Of a DNA stretch of 64,000 nucleotides, positions 11,571 to 23,400 are shown one piece after another. This stretch comes from Lineus longissimus. Lineage: Eukaryota > Nemertea > Pilidiophora > Heteronemertea > Lineidae. How positions within the stretch are numbered: position 1 is the stretch's first letter; each line of letters opens with the position of its first letter. The translations under genes were made by a program, and so were the position numbers. The notes beneath the pieces are model-generated. The model was given only the letters and a program-made list of their open reading frames with translations. It was not told where the DNA came from and did not search any database. The stretch is from contig NC_088325.1 in the NCBI RefSeq assembly GCF_910592395.1, positions 186,001 through 250,000 of the forward strand. Direction: 5' to 3'.

Positions 11571-14500
11571 TTCATTAGGGTGATTTCTCTCTTACAACAA
11601 TGCAATACCCTGGCGACAGTCAATGCTACGTAGCGGCGGGAGTAGCCATGAAGATACCCTATTGCCCAGCCTGATGAAATCAAAAGAAGAAACAAGACGT
11701 GTTCTGAAAGAACACAGAAACGCGAGACAGAAGAGACAATGAAAAATCACGATCAGCATAATGTGCTGTTTGTACAATCCCTCCTTATTTGTACGAATGG
11801 CGCATTATGGTGGATAATAACCATGATAGGCAAAACTGAGCACTTACTTATCGGCGGAAGATACGCATTCAGCAAGGAACTGCTTCAATCTCCGATCGAA
11901 GTCGCGTCCTCCGTGAATACTCACTCCAGTAGCGTCTGATTTAGTAAGTACTGCCTCCCAATGAGCGTCTCACATCGCTAGCACCGTATACCGTGACAGC
12001 AATCACAGTCTGATTTGATATCGTGATACCAGTAAAACCCTTCCATTTGCAATCAAAGGCTTAGCGCGAGCGATGGCATTTTTATAGCTTTAGAATGAGA
12101 CGCGGCACTCAACTTCCACTCAGCCTATCAACTTCCTCATGCCGATATGTTTCTCGATAGTGATTTTTCTTGTCGTGTGACAACTGTCGGTCTTTTGCTA
12201 CACATTATTTCCTCCACATCGTCCTTGCAGTTAGTTTGTCCAATTGTGTGGTAATTCCATTAGATATTTGAACTTGATTTATTCAAAAACCTACCCTCGA
12301 TGTTTAGGAAGAGAATATTTCGTGACGAGGTCGGCCGACAATGATACTACCTTACGGAAAATCAAAATATACCCGAGTGATTGTGCAAAACTATATAAAA
12401 GACTGTGCCAACGATGGCTGTGAAACATATTGTGAAAATTGAAGTGCAACATATACGGACTTTCTAACTGGCGTTTTAAGGTAAATGTAATCGGTCCGAA
12501 AATTGAAAATAGGATGACCATTAGCTGGTGAAGCTGAATTGAACAAAAACCACCTTGTCACTTGAATGTTGAATGAAATAGGGGAATCGTTAGCAACCAG
12601 CAAAGATTGACGGCTCCAGTCCTAATCGAAAAACCGCAATCATCAACCACAGCACGTCGTCCTACGATGGACAATATACCAATTACGCCCTATGGGAGGC
12701 GAATACTAAATTGATAAAATTGGAAAACCTACCCCTGTAGATACGAAACATAATTGGTATAAGAAATAGATTCAGTCTATCACAGATGTATAGCTACTGA
12801 CCCTGTGAAACGAAACGAAATTGAATAATCGGAAAAACATACCACGCGCCGCCGGTAGAGACTGAAATTCCAATACCGAATCCGTTCCGTCTGAGCTCTA
12901 TTTGTGACCAGCTTGTCTCGCTGCGCCGAGAGGAATGAGACGACTGCCACGAATTCCGTAGAAAATATGCCAACCAGAATAATGCAATGCATTCTGGATA
13001 TCGTCTGCCTTGGAACCTCGTTCTCGTTTCTCTTTCTTTTCATTCGCTTTCCGTCTCGTTACGCGCTGGAATCATTAGGAACCACGTTCCATGATAATTG
13101 ACGATGATATCTAAATAATTTGATTTCGACTTCGTCGATTATCGCGAGGGAGACACTTCTTGCTTTTAAGCCGTTATTTGTTGACACTTTCATCACAAGG
13201 AGTAGGTCCGGACGGAATGCTAATCAATTTACCATTGGCTGAATATAGTCGGAGCTGCGCCGGGCGAAATGCTAACCAATTTATCATTGAGCAATTATCT
13301 GTGTCCCTATAGTGGCCCGGCGACATGCACATCGCAGCTGGCTAGGAACAGAAGTCCACGTCCTTATATCTGTTTTTGCTGGAGGGAAGTTACATCAATA
13401 GTCAGCAGACGTTTGATGTCGGATCGGAATAACCCGGAAAAGCAGGAAATAGTCAAGGGGAGGCAGCTGATGACAGGCCTCTTCACTCCAGCTGGAAGTG
13501 CAACGAGGTGTTCGTCAGCAGAGTTCGCCTATTTCTTGTGGACCAAATAGCTTTCCGTTCTGAAGAACTTTTGAAGAGCTTTCTAACTATAATAGGACGC
13601 TTGTGGAGGCGCCCGGCTGAACCAGGGGGTAACAGGCCCTAAGTAACAGGCTGCAGAACACAGGCAGCCCTGACCGAGCCGATTCCTCCACTGGTACTCT
13701 CAACCTAAACGAAACCTCTGCACACATTACTCTTTTATGTACAGGTTTTATGCACGCCTGATCTGCAGGTTTTGAATGTCTGTGTTGGCAGAGAGATCTC
13801 CTTCGATCTGCGTGGAGAATGGTTCTGAATGGCACTCATCCTAAGAGATGGATGATATCTAGTTCATCTGACTACGATCACGCATGACAACCGTCGGAAG
13901 AGCAATCGTCATTATTTACATATCTGTCTACATCTTTTATTGATCGTGAAATGCCACGAGCGGAGAGTCAGCCTGGTGAATCGGCACCACATTTCTCGAG
14001 GGTAACCCCCGGGTCGAGGTAGAGAGTCATCTCTGCCCCGAGATCAACGCGCTTCCCAACAAAAAATACCACTTGGACGGCTCGAGACGACTTCTATTGG
14101 TGATACGATAAAAACTGCCGGGAATTCAAGTGTTTGGAGATTTGAAACAACTGTCATAAGTAAGTAAAGGTGAGAATATTGTAGACTTTCCATGATGAGG
14201 ATTCAGCTACTACCAATGTGTATCTGCAACAACTTGGCCATGAGAAAGCAAAGATTTCAGACTTGATCCACCGCCATTCGATGAGACAGTGACCCGATCT
14301 GACATGCGGGTATCGCCGACTATCGTGCAATGAGTTGGACAAATGATGCAGAAAACGTGCAGACCTAGGTGACCACCATGATAATTCAATCACCGTTGAT
14401 ACGAGCTCAATATAAACATCAATAAGGCCATATAAGCCAGACAATTCTGTCGTATCAATCCCTCGTCGGCTTTCTAACATACGTAAGTCTTCCAGAAGGT

Positions 14501-15509
14501 TTAGCAATCACCGACTCATTATTCGCAAAGACTGGACCAAATGATGCAGGACAAAGCTACGAACTTGAGTGAATGCCAAAGGAATTCGGCGATATCAGCT
14601 TAATACATGAACCGTAATGATTATTAGTCAATCAAATGAGTCCCATGGCCACGGCGGTCTTCCAACATGCACGAGGTTTTCCAGTAGGCTAGGCAGCCGG
14701 TGACTATGTTATAAGAAAGGTTTCGCAATCTGTTCGAACGATGAAGTATTAAGGACTGTGGTAGAATCAACTCATGTGCTCATTCATTTACGTTACATTC
14801 GCGAATCATCTCTTATATATCAAATTAGGATCGAAAAATCGGGAATATTTTCAAAAAATCGCCGCTAAATTGCATAACAAACTTTCATGTCCTTGTTCGT
14901 TGCTCTTCGTGAGTTTGCCAACCTGCCTGTGGCAGTGAAAGGCAACTAGATGATGCAAAAATATCGGAAGCCGATTGCACAGTTGTGAATTATTGATATC
15001 TGCGTGAGTGGGTTGTTCAGAACCTTGTGGTCTTTTGATATATTGCCGGCATGTCTGGTGATTTATCAGGAAAGGTACAATCTACTGTGACCCAATGTGG
15101 CCAATCTTCAAGCGCTGCCTCTACATCAATTCCCTTTACCTCGACATAAGTGGACAAACAATAAACCCAGTCGAGCTGTACAGTATCTTCACACAACATG
15201 TTAGATTGATAGCAAGGTTCGAGCCACGTTTACGAAAATCTCGATATATACCCCATGTTTCCTTTATGATGGGTGCCGCCGTGACTTCCCTTCATTGCTT
15301 CAATGTCTACGGGAGTTCTGCTAAGTAGAGCAAGGTATCTAATACATAGCACTTCAAACAGATACATTCATTTACAGATTGATTGATGGAGTGGTCTTGG
15401 AATAAATGCAACCGAATTGATTGGACACTGCTGCCCCTTTGACCCACCCTATTTGCCGATGGAATCAACAGTTCAACTTTGCCATTTGCGTATTCGTTAA
15501 TGCTTTGAC

Positions 15510-16460
15510 TTCGTGGTAATTTGAAAGGGGAAAAGAGGAAGAGAGCGAACAGACATGGTCCATGGAAAGACTACATGAGAAGGGCATCAGTAGGGGTGAT
15601 GGCGGACTAGTTCTTCTAGGAGGAAGAGGGGCACAGACATGGTCCATGGAAAGGCTACAAGAGAGGGGCATCTGTAGGGATGATGGCGGTCTTGTTCTTC
15701 TAGGAGGAAGAGAGCGAACAGACATGGTCCATGGAAAGACCACAAGAGAGGGGCATCTGTAGGGATGATGGCGGACTTGTTCATCTAGGAGGAAGAGAGC
15801 GAACAGACATGGTCCATGGAAAGGCTACATGAGAAGGGCACCAGTAGGGATGATGGCGGACTTGTTCATCTAGGAGGAAGAGAGCGAACAGACATGGTCC
15901 ATGGAAAGACTACATGAGAAGGGCGCCAGTATGGATGATGGCGGACTTGTTCTTCTAGGAGGAAGAGAGCGAACAGACATGGTCCATGGAAAGACTACAT
16001 GAGAAGGGCACCAGTAGGGATGATGGCGGACTTGTTCTTCTAGGAGGAAGAGGGGCACAGACATGGTCCATGGAAAGACTACATGAGAAGGGCGCCAGTA
16101 GGGATGATGGCGGACTTGTTCTTCTAGGAGGAAGAGAGCGAACAGACATGGTACATGGAAAGACTACATGAGAAGGGCACCAGTAGGGATGATGGCGGAC
16201 TTGTTCTTCTAGGAGGAAGAGGGGCACAGACATGGTCCATGGAAAGACTACATGAGAAGGGCGCCAGTAGGGATGATGGCGGACTAGTTCTTCTAGGAGG
16301 AAGAGAGCGAACAGACATGGTCCATGGAAAGACTACATGAGAAGGGCATCAGTAGGGATGATGGCGGACTTGTTCTTCTAGGAGGAAGAGAGCGAACAGA
16401 CATGGTCCATGAAAAGACTACATTAGAAGGGCACCAGTAGGGATGATGGCGGACTAGTTC
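15510..16460 (+). repeat. Minisatellite, about 84-85 bp unit, about 11 copies
   Basis: Each unit contains ACAGACATGGTCCATGG, then AAAGACTACATGAGAAGGGC, then GATGATGGCGGAC and TTCTTCTAGGAGGAAGAG. Unit length is 84-85 bp, near a multiple of three, so open frames appear on both strands; these are artefacts. An AAC microsatellite follows at about 16609-16622. Confidence 0.9.
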
Positions 16461-18428
16461 TTCTGCGCGGTGAGAAGCGACAGAGAGCGACCCAGCTCGG
16501 ATGGGTCAGTGCCTTATCCAAAGCGGGACTACGCACGCTGCTTGAAATGCTGGAGGGAAGAGGGCCAGTGTACTTGCTGGAGTCATTGCTCTTCTTGCTG
16601 AACAACAACAACAACAACAACAAGTCGCAGCCCAAAGTGCAAAACACTGAATGGTCCATACCTGCATTGAAACAACTGCACCAGAATCCTACCGGTACAT
16701 CCTGAGGAAATTGGGGTTTATGGTTCGCCTCCCCAGCTCTGCGCATTACGTGATTGTATGCAGGGAGAGAGAAGCGAACAGTGACTCCTGAAGTCCTCAG
16801 GAAGTACCGGTACCTACAGTGCACTGAACATCTTTGCGATAATTAACGCCGACACAAGCAATGCAGAAATGTATGTTACAAGAACGAAGATGTCATGTTC
16901 AACCTGACAGTTTTGCCAGATATTTTTCTACCAGTGTATCAACGGCGGCGACGTATCAGTGATTTATGACTACGTAATACAGGTTACCGGTTGGTTTCTG
17001 AGATATATCACCAGGTAACAATGAATTAGTCCCACTGGACCCACGAGGCGACAACCAAAGACGCTGTTTATGCTACAGATGCTAACACCTGCATTAATAT
17101 AACCATCGTTTTCCCTCTTTCATATATACATAATATGCCATGACAATGACAGATACAGATAACGTGATTTTCAATCCCATCGCGGTACAGATGGCGAATC
17201 CATAGAAATCACGTGACAATCTTCGAATCCAATCAACGTCATTTGTTCCTTTCCGTCAATCAAGTCATTCGATGTTCCGTATCAGGTTTGCTTCTGAAGT
17301 GACATGGACTATACTGCGTTCCACGAAAAAGTGACAATTGGATTTTTGATGATTTCACACGGAAAATACAGCAGTTGAACCACGTTGATATATCAAAGTC
17401 CGAAGTATAATTACATTTAGATGTAACCAAGAACGGGCTGTTTAAAGTGAAATATTGACAACCTTTCCCAGCAGTTTTAGCTTTCTTTTGCATACAGTGC
17501 CATGTTTCGTGAGATAGACTACAACCAGTCTTATTCGACTATAAATGAAGTAATGATATCTAGTTATTTTGGTTGGTGAATAGAATTCGATCAACAGTTA
17601 TTGAAGAGTTCCCTGATTTCGAGTGCTACAACATGAAAGTATCTAAGACGATTTTTGATTGTCGCATAAATGACTTAGCGCAAGACTTGATGGCACCACA
17701 GACCTTCGAATTTCTTACTTCATCGCTCGCAAGGGTTACGAATCTTGTCGAGTGTCTCGACGAAGAATGAGGTCACCTCGGCCACATTCTGCACTCATGT
17801 TCCAGCGACAAATCAGGATCAGTTGGTGATTACAATTAATGATAAGTTGTGATTTAATCTTGACGAATGTCCTACTAGCCAACTCGGGATATTCCACGCC
17901 AGCCACCCAGCCTATCTGTCTTGTTGCTGGTTATCTATTTGCCGCAATAAGAAGCGGTTGCTGCTGTTTTATTACCGTATTAATAATCATTTCACAAAGG
18001 GAACATTTTCACCAAATCCTTTCAGTTTCCTGCTAGCCTCGAAGGGATCATCTCCAAATTGTTCGTTGGCATGAGAGAGGATTTGTTTTCATAGCGTCAT
18101 CCTCCTCGACGTGCACATATGTTTCAGATGATTCTCATGCCATTTGTGAAAGAGCAAATTAATCTTTGTTTGAAGAGCGGAGAAGAGGAGCACTATGAAG
18201 TCGCTTATCGTGCTCTCATCCAAAATCGATTTGATACAATTCTCATAACAGACCGCGTGGATTTGGAAGTGTGGTCGACTGACATCATTTCCTTTGCATT
18301 GATGTGATGCGTGGGGACTGAAACTGTCAATGGAATCGAATTTATCTCATAAGTGGTGGTTGGACTCAGACCATGCAGGAAAGACAGAGAGAGCTGTGAC
18401 GTTTATTTGCCATTGCCAGTAAAGGTTT

Positions 18429-18468
18429 ATCGACCCCCACGAAAGCAGTAACGTGGGGGGGGGTCGAT
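18429..18468. repeat. Hairpin-forming inverted repeat
   Basis: ATCGACCCCCACG and its near-complement CGTGGGGGGGGGTCGAT flank a short loop. A similar hairpin (ATCGACCCCCACG ... AGGGGTCGAT) lies at 19526-19561, which points to a dispersed repeat with palindromic ends. Confidence 0.5.
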
Positions 18469-19789
18469 GTCATTCAGACTGCTTTGATAATACTTTGATA
18501 ACCAGTAAAATAATGTGAATTTAGGCCTAGGTGCGCGCGGGCTTTGATAAAAGAAGATAGACCGTGTAATGGGCTTGAAAACAATTAGCGAAAATTTATC
18601 TCAGCGGACACAGTCATGTTTTGGTGGTTGGTGTAGCGTTCTTTTATATTAGTTTCCATTTAAGAATAGACATATTGAGAGACCAACCAATAGAAGTCAT
18701 TCTGCTGCGGAAGCCGAGAACTTAACAGATTGCTGTCACGAAAAAAAACAGCAAATAGGTTTTGGCCATTTGATAAATTGGGACAAAAAGTCTGAATGAC
18801 GCATGCGCAGAGATAGCTTTGCGCAAGATCTCTTATCACCAAATGAAATATTTTTGTTACCAAAGGCTAGTGTCGAACATACCAACATAAAAGAGGACAT
18901 GTACTCTTTTATTTCTTGAAAAGACGTCCCGCTCTTCACAAACGCATCAGACGTGGTACCAGGAGATATTTGATGCGCTCACAAGACGAGTCCGCACCTA
19001 ATCTCTAATACAGTTCTGATTGGTTATTAATCTGAAGGTAAATATAGCAGCGAGTGATCCAGAGTTTTGCCGACATGTACTAATTGATAAGATGATCAGT
19101 TTAGTACAGGATTAGGGATATCATTGCTCCTGTGATGGGTGAGTGACTGTGGCCATTAGTATCACATGACAGACACGACAGACACGACAGACATGGCCTT
19201 GGATCGAATCATGTTTGTGAGATGATGTCGCTGATATATCTGATCTGCTTCTAGCTGGATGGGAATAGGGCCTGGTGCATTGGGTAGGGGACGAGGGGGC
19301 TAGGGGGCTAGGGTGGCTCGACAGTTGTCATCAATTTAATTCATCAAGCAAGTTCCATCCAGTCGTGTAGCAGAGGTGATCGCCACGTGAGTTGCGTAAG
19401 TTTTCCCTCCGTACCTCGCAGTTAAATAAAATCAGGCCTCTGCAGTGTCTGCAAAGCCCACTTGCACCTAATTTCCTACTGTTCTACTCTCTTATCAAAG
19501 GGTTATCAACACACATCTTGATGACATCGACCCCCACGAAACAGCTTTCATAGGGGTCGATAGGCAGAACCGACAATTGCAGATAAACGTAGTGACCATC
19601 ATTTTCACACTGTCCACCACATCCTGTCGACAGTTGCAGCCATGCGTCGATCGAAGATCCCCTTCCATCTAAACTCTTATTACAAAATAACAAAGCCTGC
19701 TGTGTAATAGGCTAATAAATACAAGCTTTTATGCTTTTATGCAAGGATGTATGTGCACTGCATAATATAATTACATGTCTACACTTACA

Positions 19790-20010
19790 TACTGTGTCAC
19801 ATCTGTTATACGCCTAAGGTCTGAAATGATTTGACACATTAGCACTCTTCGACATGTCACATATATTATACACTAAAGGTCTATAATGACTTTACACAAT
19901 AGGCACACTTAAACAACGTGTCACATCTATAATACACTTAAGGTCTATTAAGGTTTTACACCACAGCACACTTTAACATTAACAACGTCTCACATCAACC
20001 ATACACGATA
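19790..20010 (+). repeat. Diverged tandem repeat, about 60-bp unit, three to four copies
   Basis: Successive units share TGTCACAT, TATAC, AAGGTCT and TTTGACACA or TTTACAC segments at about 60-bp spacing. Confidence 0.5.
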
Positions 20011-20414
20011 GGCCTACTGAAATTTAACACATTTAAATTTTATAACATAAGTTTTAAAAAGACAAATTTTATTTTGCTGCCAACGTTTTGTTACATGCTT
20101 TTGGGATCAGAAGTAGCTTAATTGTTTATACTAAATATGACAAGAACTTCAACCTCTGTGGCCTTGAAAGGTCAAGGTCAAAATGCATATGATTTATGAT
20201 TTATCATATGCCCCTCACAAGCGGTACCTGCCAGAAAAATTCATCGAGCTGGGGCAGTTGTTTAACGAGCTGTTGCACTGTGTTTTCGCATTACGCCCTC
20301 TAGTGGCTTTGCTATGAATCAGATGCACCAATTGTCGAAGCGAAACGACTTCAGCTAACTTACAACAGATCCATCAAGTATGAAAGAAAAAGATTCTGGC
20401 GGAGTGAAAGATAT

Positions 20415-23400
20415 TCACTTCACTGCAACTCGACTGCTTTTAGTGCTCGCATCAGATTGTGAGCTACGAAATCGCCTTGACATTAAGCCGATAATTTCAC
20501 TGGTGTATAGGAAAGGGTTAATGGCGGAGTTGAGCGGAAGAACGAAGACTGCAGTCCATGCGGACACCTCCGGTGGTATCTTTAATCCACGAAACTCTAG
20601 GAATTTCAATACTATGATGGGGACCCAGCAAAGGAAGTCTGTCATGACGATCAGCGACATCTTCTTAAGGAACTTCACCTCCTTGTTTACGCCACTGTCT
20701 TGCTGAAAACCTTTCATTCGGTGCGATGATTTACGAATTGTACGATAGATTGCCAGATAGCCAAAGAGGATAATGATGAAGCCGATGAGATTTATAGTGA
20801 GAACTGTGAGGTTTAGCATGTCGTGTTCCCACAGCGAGATGCCCTGGGAGATTCCAAAGGGAAGACAAACACCATTTCTACCATAGAAAGTATCAAACAC
20901 GCCCCCTAACAGCAGAGGAAGTGACGCCAGACCAACAACCAGACTCCACGCGATAGATAAGGTGATTATCAACCTTTTGCTGGTGGTCCTTAAACCGCTG
21001 AAGGGGAAAACGATGGCCAAGACACGGTCACAAGTTATAAACACCAAGGTAAACACAGACATCTCACTTGACACGAGGCTGAAGACTCCAGCGCATGCGC
21101 ACATTGGACTCTGCCGCCATTCAGCTTCGTGCAGATAGTAGACATCTTTGAAGTGAACATCAGCTGAACCAATGATAATCAAGTATACTCCCATAAGAAA
21201 ATCAGAAACGCTCAAGTTGATGATAAGGATCTTTTGAACCGTGTTTGATTTTATGGTTTTCGAACGAAATACAATGACAAGGACATTACTGAAGATGCTT
21301 AAAAATCCTAGGAGCCAGATTGCGGTCTTGAGTTCCTCCCGGGCCATCAGGTCTGAGCAGGACGAAAACTCGTCTGGGAGTGGGGTGCAGTTTCGGACGT
21401 GGTCTTTAGCCGCGCAGCAGATTGAAAAAGTGTCTGTTTGGAGGATGTTAAGATCGAGTGAGGAGAACACAGCAGAGATCGAAGTGACCTCTAAATAGTT
21501 GGATCGAATATCAAGTGATCGTAGATTTTCTAAGTTATCAAAAGAATCGTCGTCAATTTCATGTAAACTAGAGTTTGATAGGTCGAGGTGTCGCAGTCTG
21601 TAGGGGCCGTGACGGTGTTTAGCGATCCCCTGAGGTGTCAGATCATCGTGGTCAGAAGTTGAGAGCCACCATAAACGATCCGCTCTGAAGGCGAGAGAAG
21701 ATACTTTGCCCAGTGGGTTCCCAGACAGGTAGAGAAACTCCAGTGACACCAAACCCTGAAGACAGTAAGCGGGAAGGGAGGTCAATCTATTGAGTGAAAG
21801 GTCCAAGAAGCGAAGATCAGACAACTTTATAAGCTGTGGAATGTTGTCGATAAGATTTCTGGCTAAGTTGAGATATTCTAAACTGTTCATGTTGGTTATT
21901 GGCGTCGATTCCTTGATTCTATTCCCCCTTAAGTCAAGGTGTCGCAGACGACTTAGATTCGCAAGTGGGGAGATGTCTACGATTTTACAGTTCGCTAAGA
22001 CTAAACGATGCAGGCGTGTGTCTCTGTATTCCGAAGACGTAAATACATTCAAATTAGAAATTTCGTTATCAGAAGCATTGAGAACCTTAAGGTTTGGCAG
22101 TTTCAGGGAATCAATCCACTTTAATGAATTCACGATACGGCCAAAGAATTGTTGGCGCTGACGTGAGATATCTAATCCATGTATGTTTGGCATGTTTAAG
22201 ATAGTATTGAGGGTGCGAAGCGAATTGCCTGAGAGGTTGAGATAGACAGGGTGTCTGGAGAGTCTTTCTTCAGTGAGCTCAGGGACCTTGTTCTCGCGGA
22301 TATCAGACCACGTTAGATTCCTCCCTGACACATCGACAGGTTGCATCTCCTCGATATACTGGTTATTCGACGTATCAAGTTTGAGTAACTTGGTCAGATT
22401 CTGAAGAGCAGAGGTGTCGTTTATCATGTTATTTGAAACATTCAGCTCTGCGAGATTTTCCATCTGTGACAAGGGGGCCAAATCGCGAATGAAGTTGATG
22501 GAGATATCAAGATAACGCAGGTTGGTTAAAGATTCCAGGGGGTACAGGTCAGTGACGTATTTATTTTTGGCTAGGTTCAAAAAGGTCAAATTCACAAGTT
22601 CACCAACCTTTGCCAGATTTCTATCAGTGAGCATATTGCCCGATAGATCTAAGTGAGTCAGTTTTTCAAGACAAGTCATTGATAATAGGCTGTCGAGAGC
22701 ATTGTGCGATATGTCAAGCGATTCCAGATTCGCTAGTCGACATAAAAAGTATTCCATTGTATCCTTATACCTTTTCGTCCCCGCAAAGTTGAACGGGTTG
22801 TGTGAAAGATCAAGACGGCGGATCTTTTCATAAAAATACACTGGCGACTCTCTCCAAAAACTTACCCCGTTCATCGATAGGTTCAAATCAATCGATCTCA
22901 CATTTACATGGATAAGATCACGGATGTGCGGATGCTCCAAGAAAAGTCCTGATGGATCATTCATGACTTTGCCTGACAGATCGAGAGAATACTCTGCCTG
23001 GTCGGCTGGCCCGGTGGTACTGACGAGAGTGTTGGACAGGTCAACCCGACGTAGATTAGAAAGGTTTGCTAAAGGAGATGCGTCAATGATAAGGTTTGTG
23101 GAGGCAAGGAGAACATGGAGATTAAAAAGTCCAGAGAGTGGGGCCAGTCTGATTATAAAGTTGCGGGAGATGTCGAGATATTCCAGATGTTTCAGATGCT
23201 CTAGTGGTTGAATGTCATAGATGTCCAGTCTGCTTATGACCAGGAGACGTAAGTTGGTTAAAGAAGTAATGAATGTCAAGTCAACCTTTGAAGTGCAGCC
23301 TGTGATGTCAAGCTCTTGTAGGTGCTGCAAATGTGTGAGCGGTTGAAAATCTGTACCAAAATAAACTTCGGAGAGATTCAGATGACGAAGTTGACGATGC

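Larger units (their letters stand above)
9950..15500. other. Intergenic stretch with repeats, no convincing gene
   Basis: The open frames here are short and lack domain-like patterns. Contents seen: tRNA-like SINE fragments near 10150-10215 and 11415-11570, a MITE-like element near 10853-10997, a short direct duplication near 13210-13300, and a degenerate duplication of roughly 190 bp between about 14290 and 14720. The 117-aa minus-strand frame at 14154-14507 lies across that duplication and is probably not a gene. Confidence 0.45.
16465..20414. other. Intergenic stretch, repeats only
   Basis: No gene is supported. The region holds the AAC microsatellite, two hairpin-forming segments (18429-18468 and 19526-19561), a repeat related to 6710-6775 near 18470-18555, and a diverged tandem repeat of about 60 bp near 19790-20010. 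Confidence 0.45.

Noticed and set aside
14154-14507. 117-aa minus-strand ORF
   Set aside because: It overlaps a degenerate duplicated segment and has no domain signature or splice support.
15465-16340. Several overlapping ORFs on both strands with repeats such as LVLLGGRE or CSLSMDHVC
   Set aside because: They are translations of the 84-bp minisatellite.
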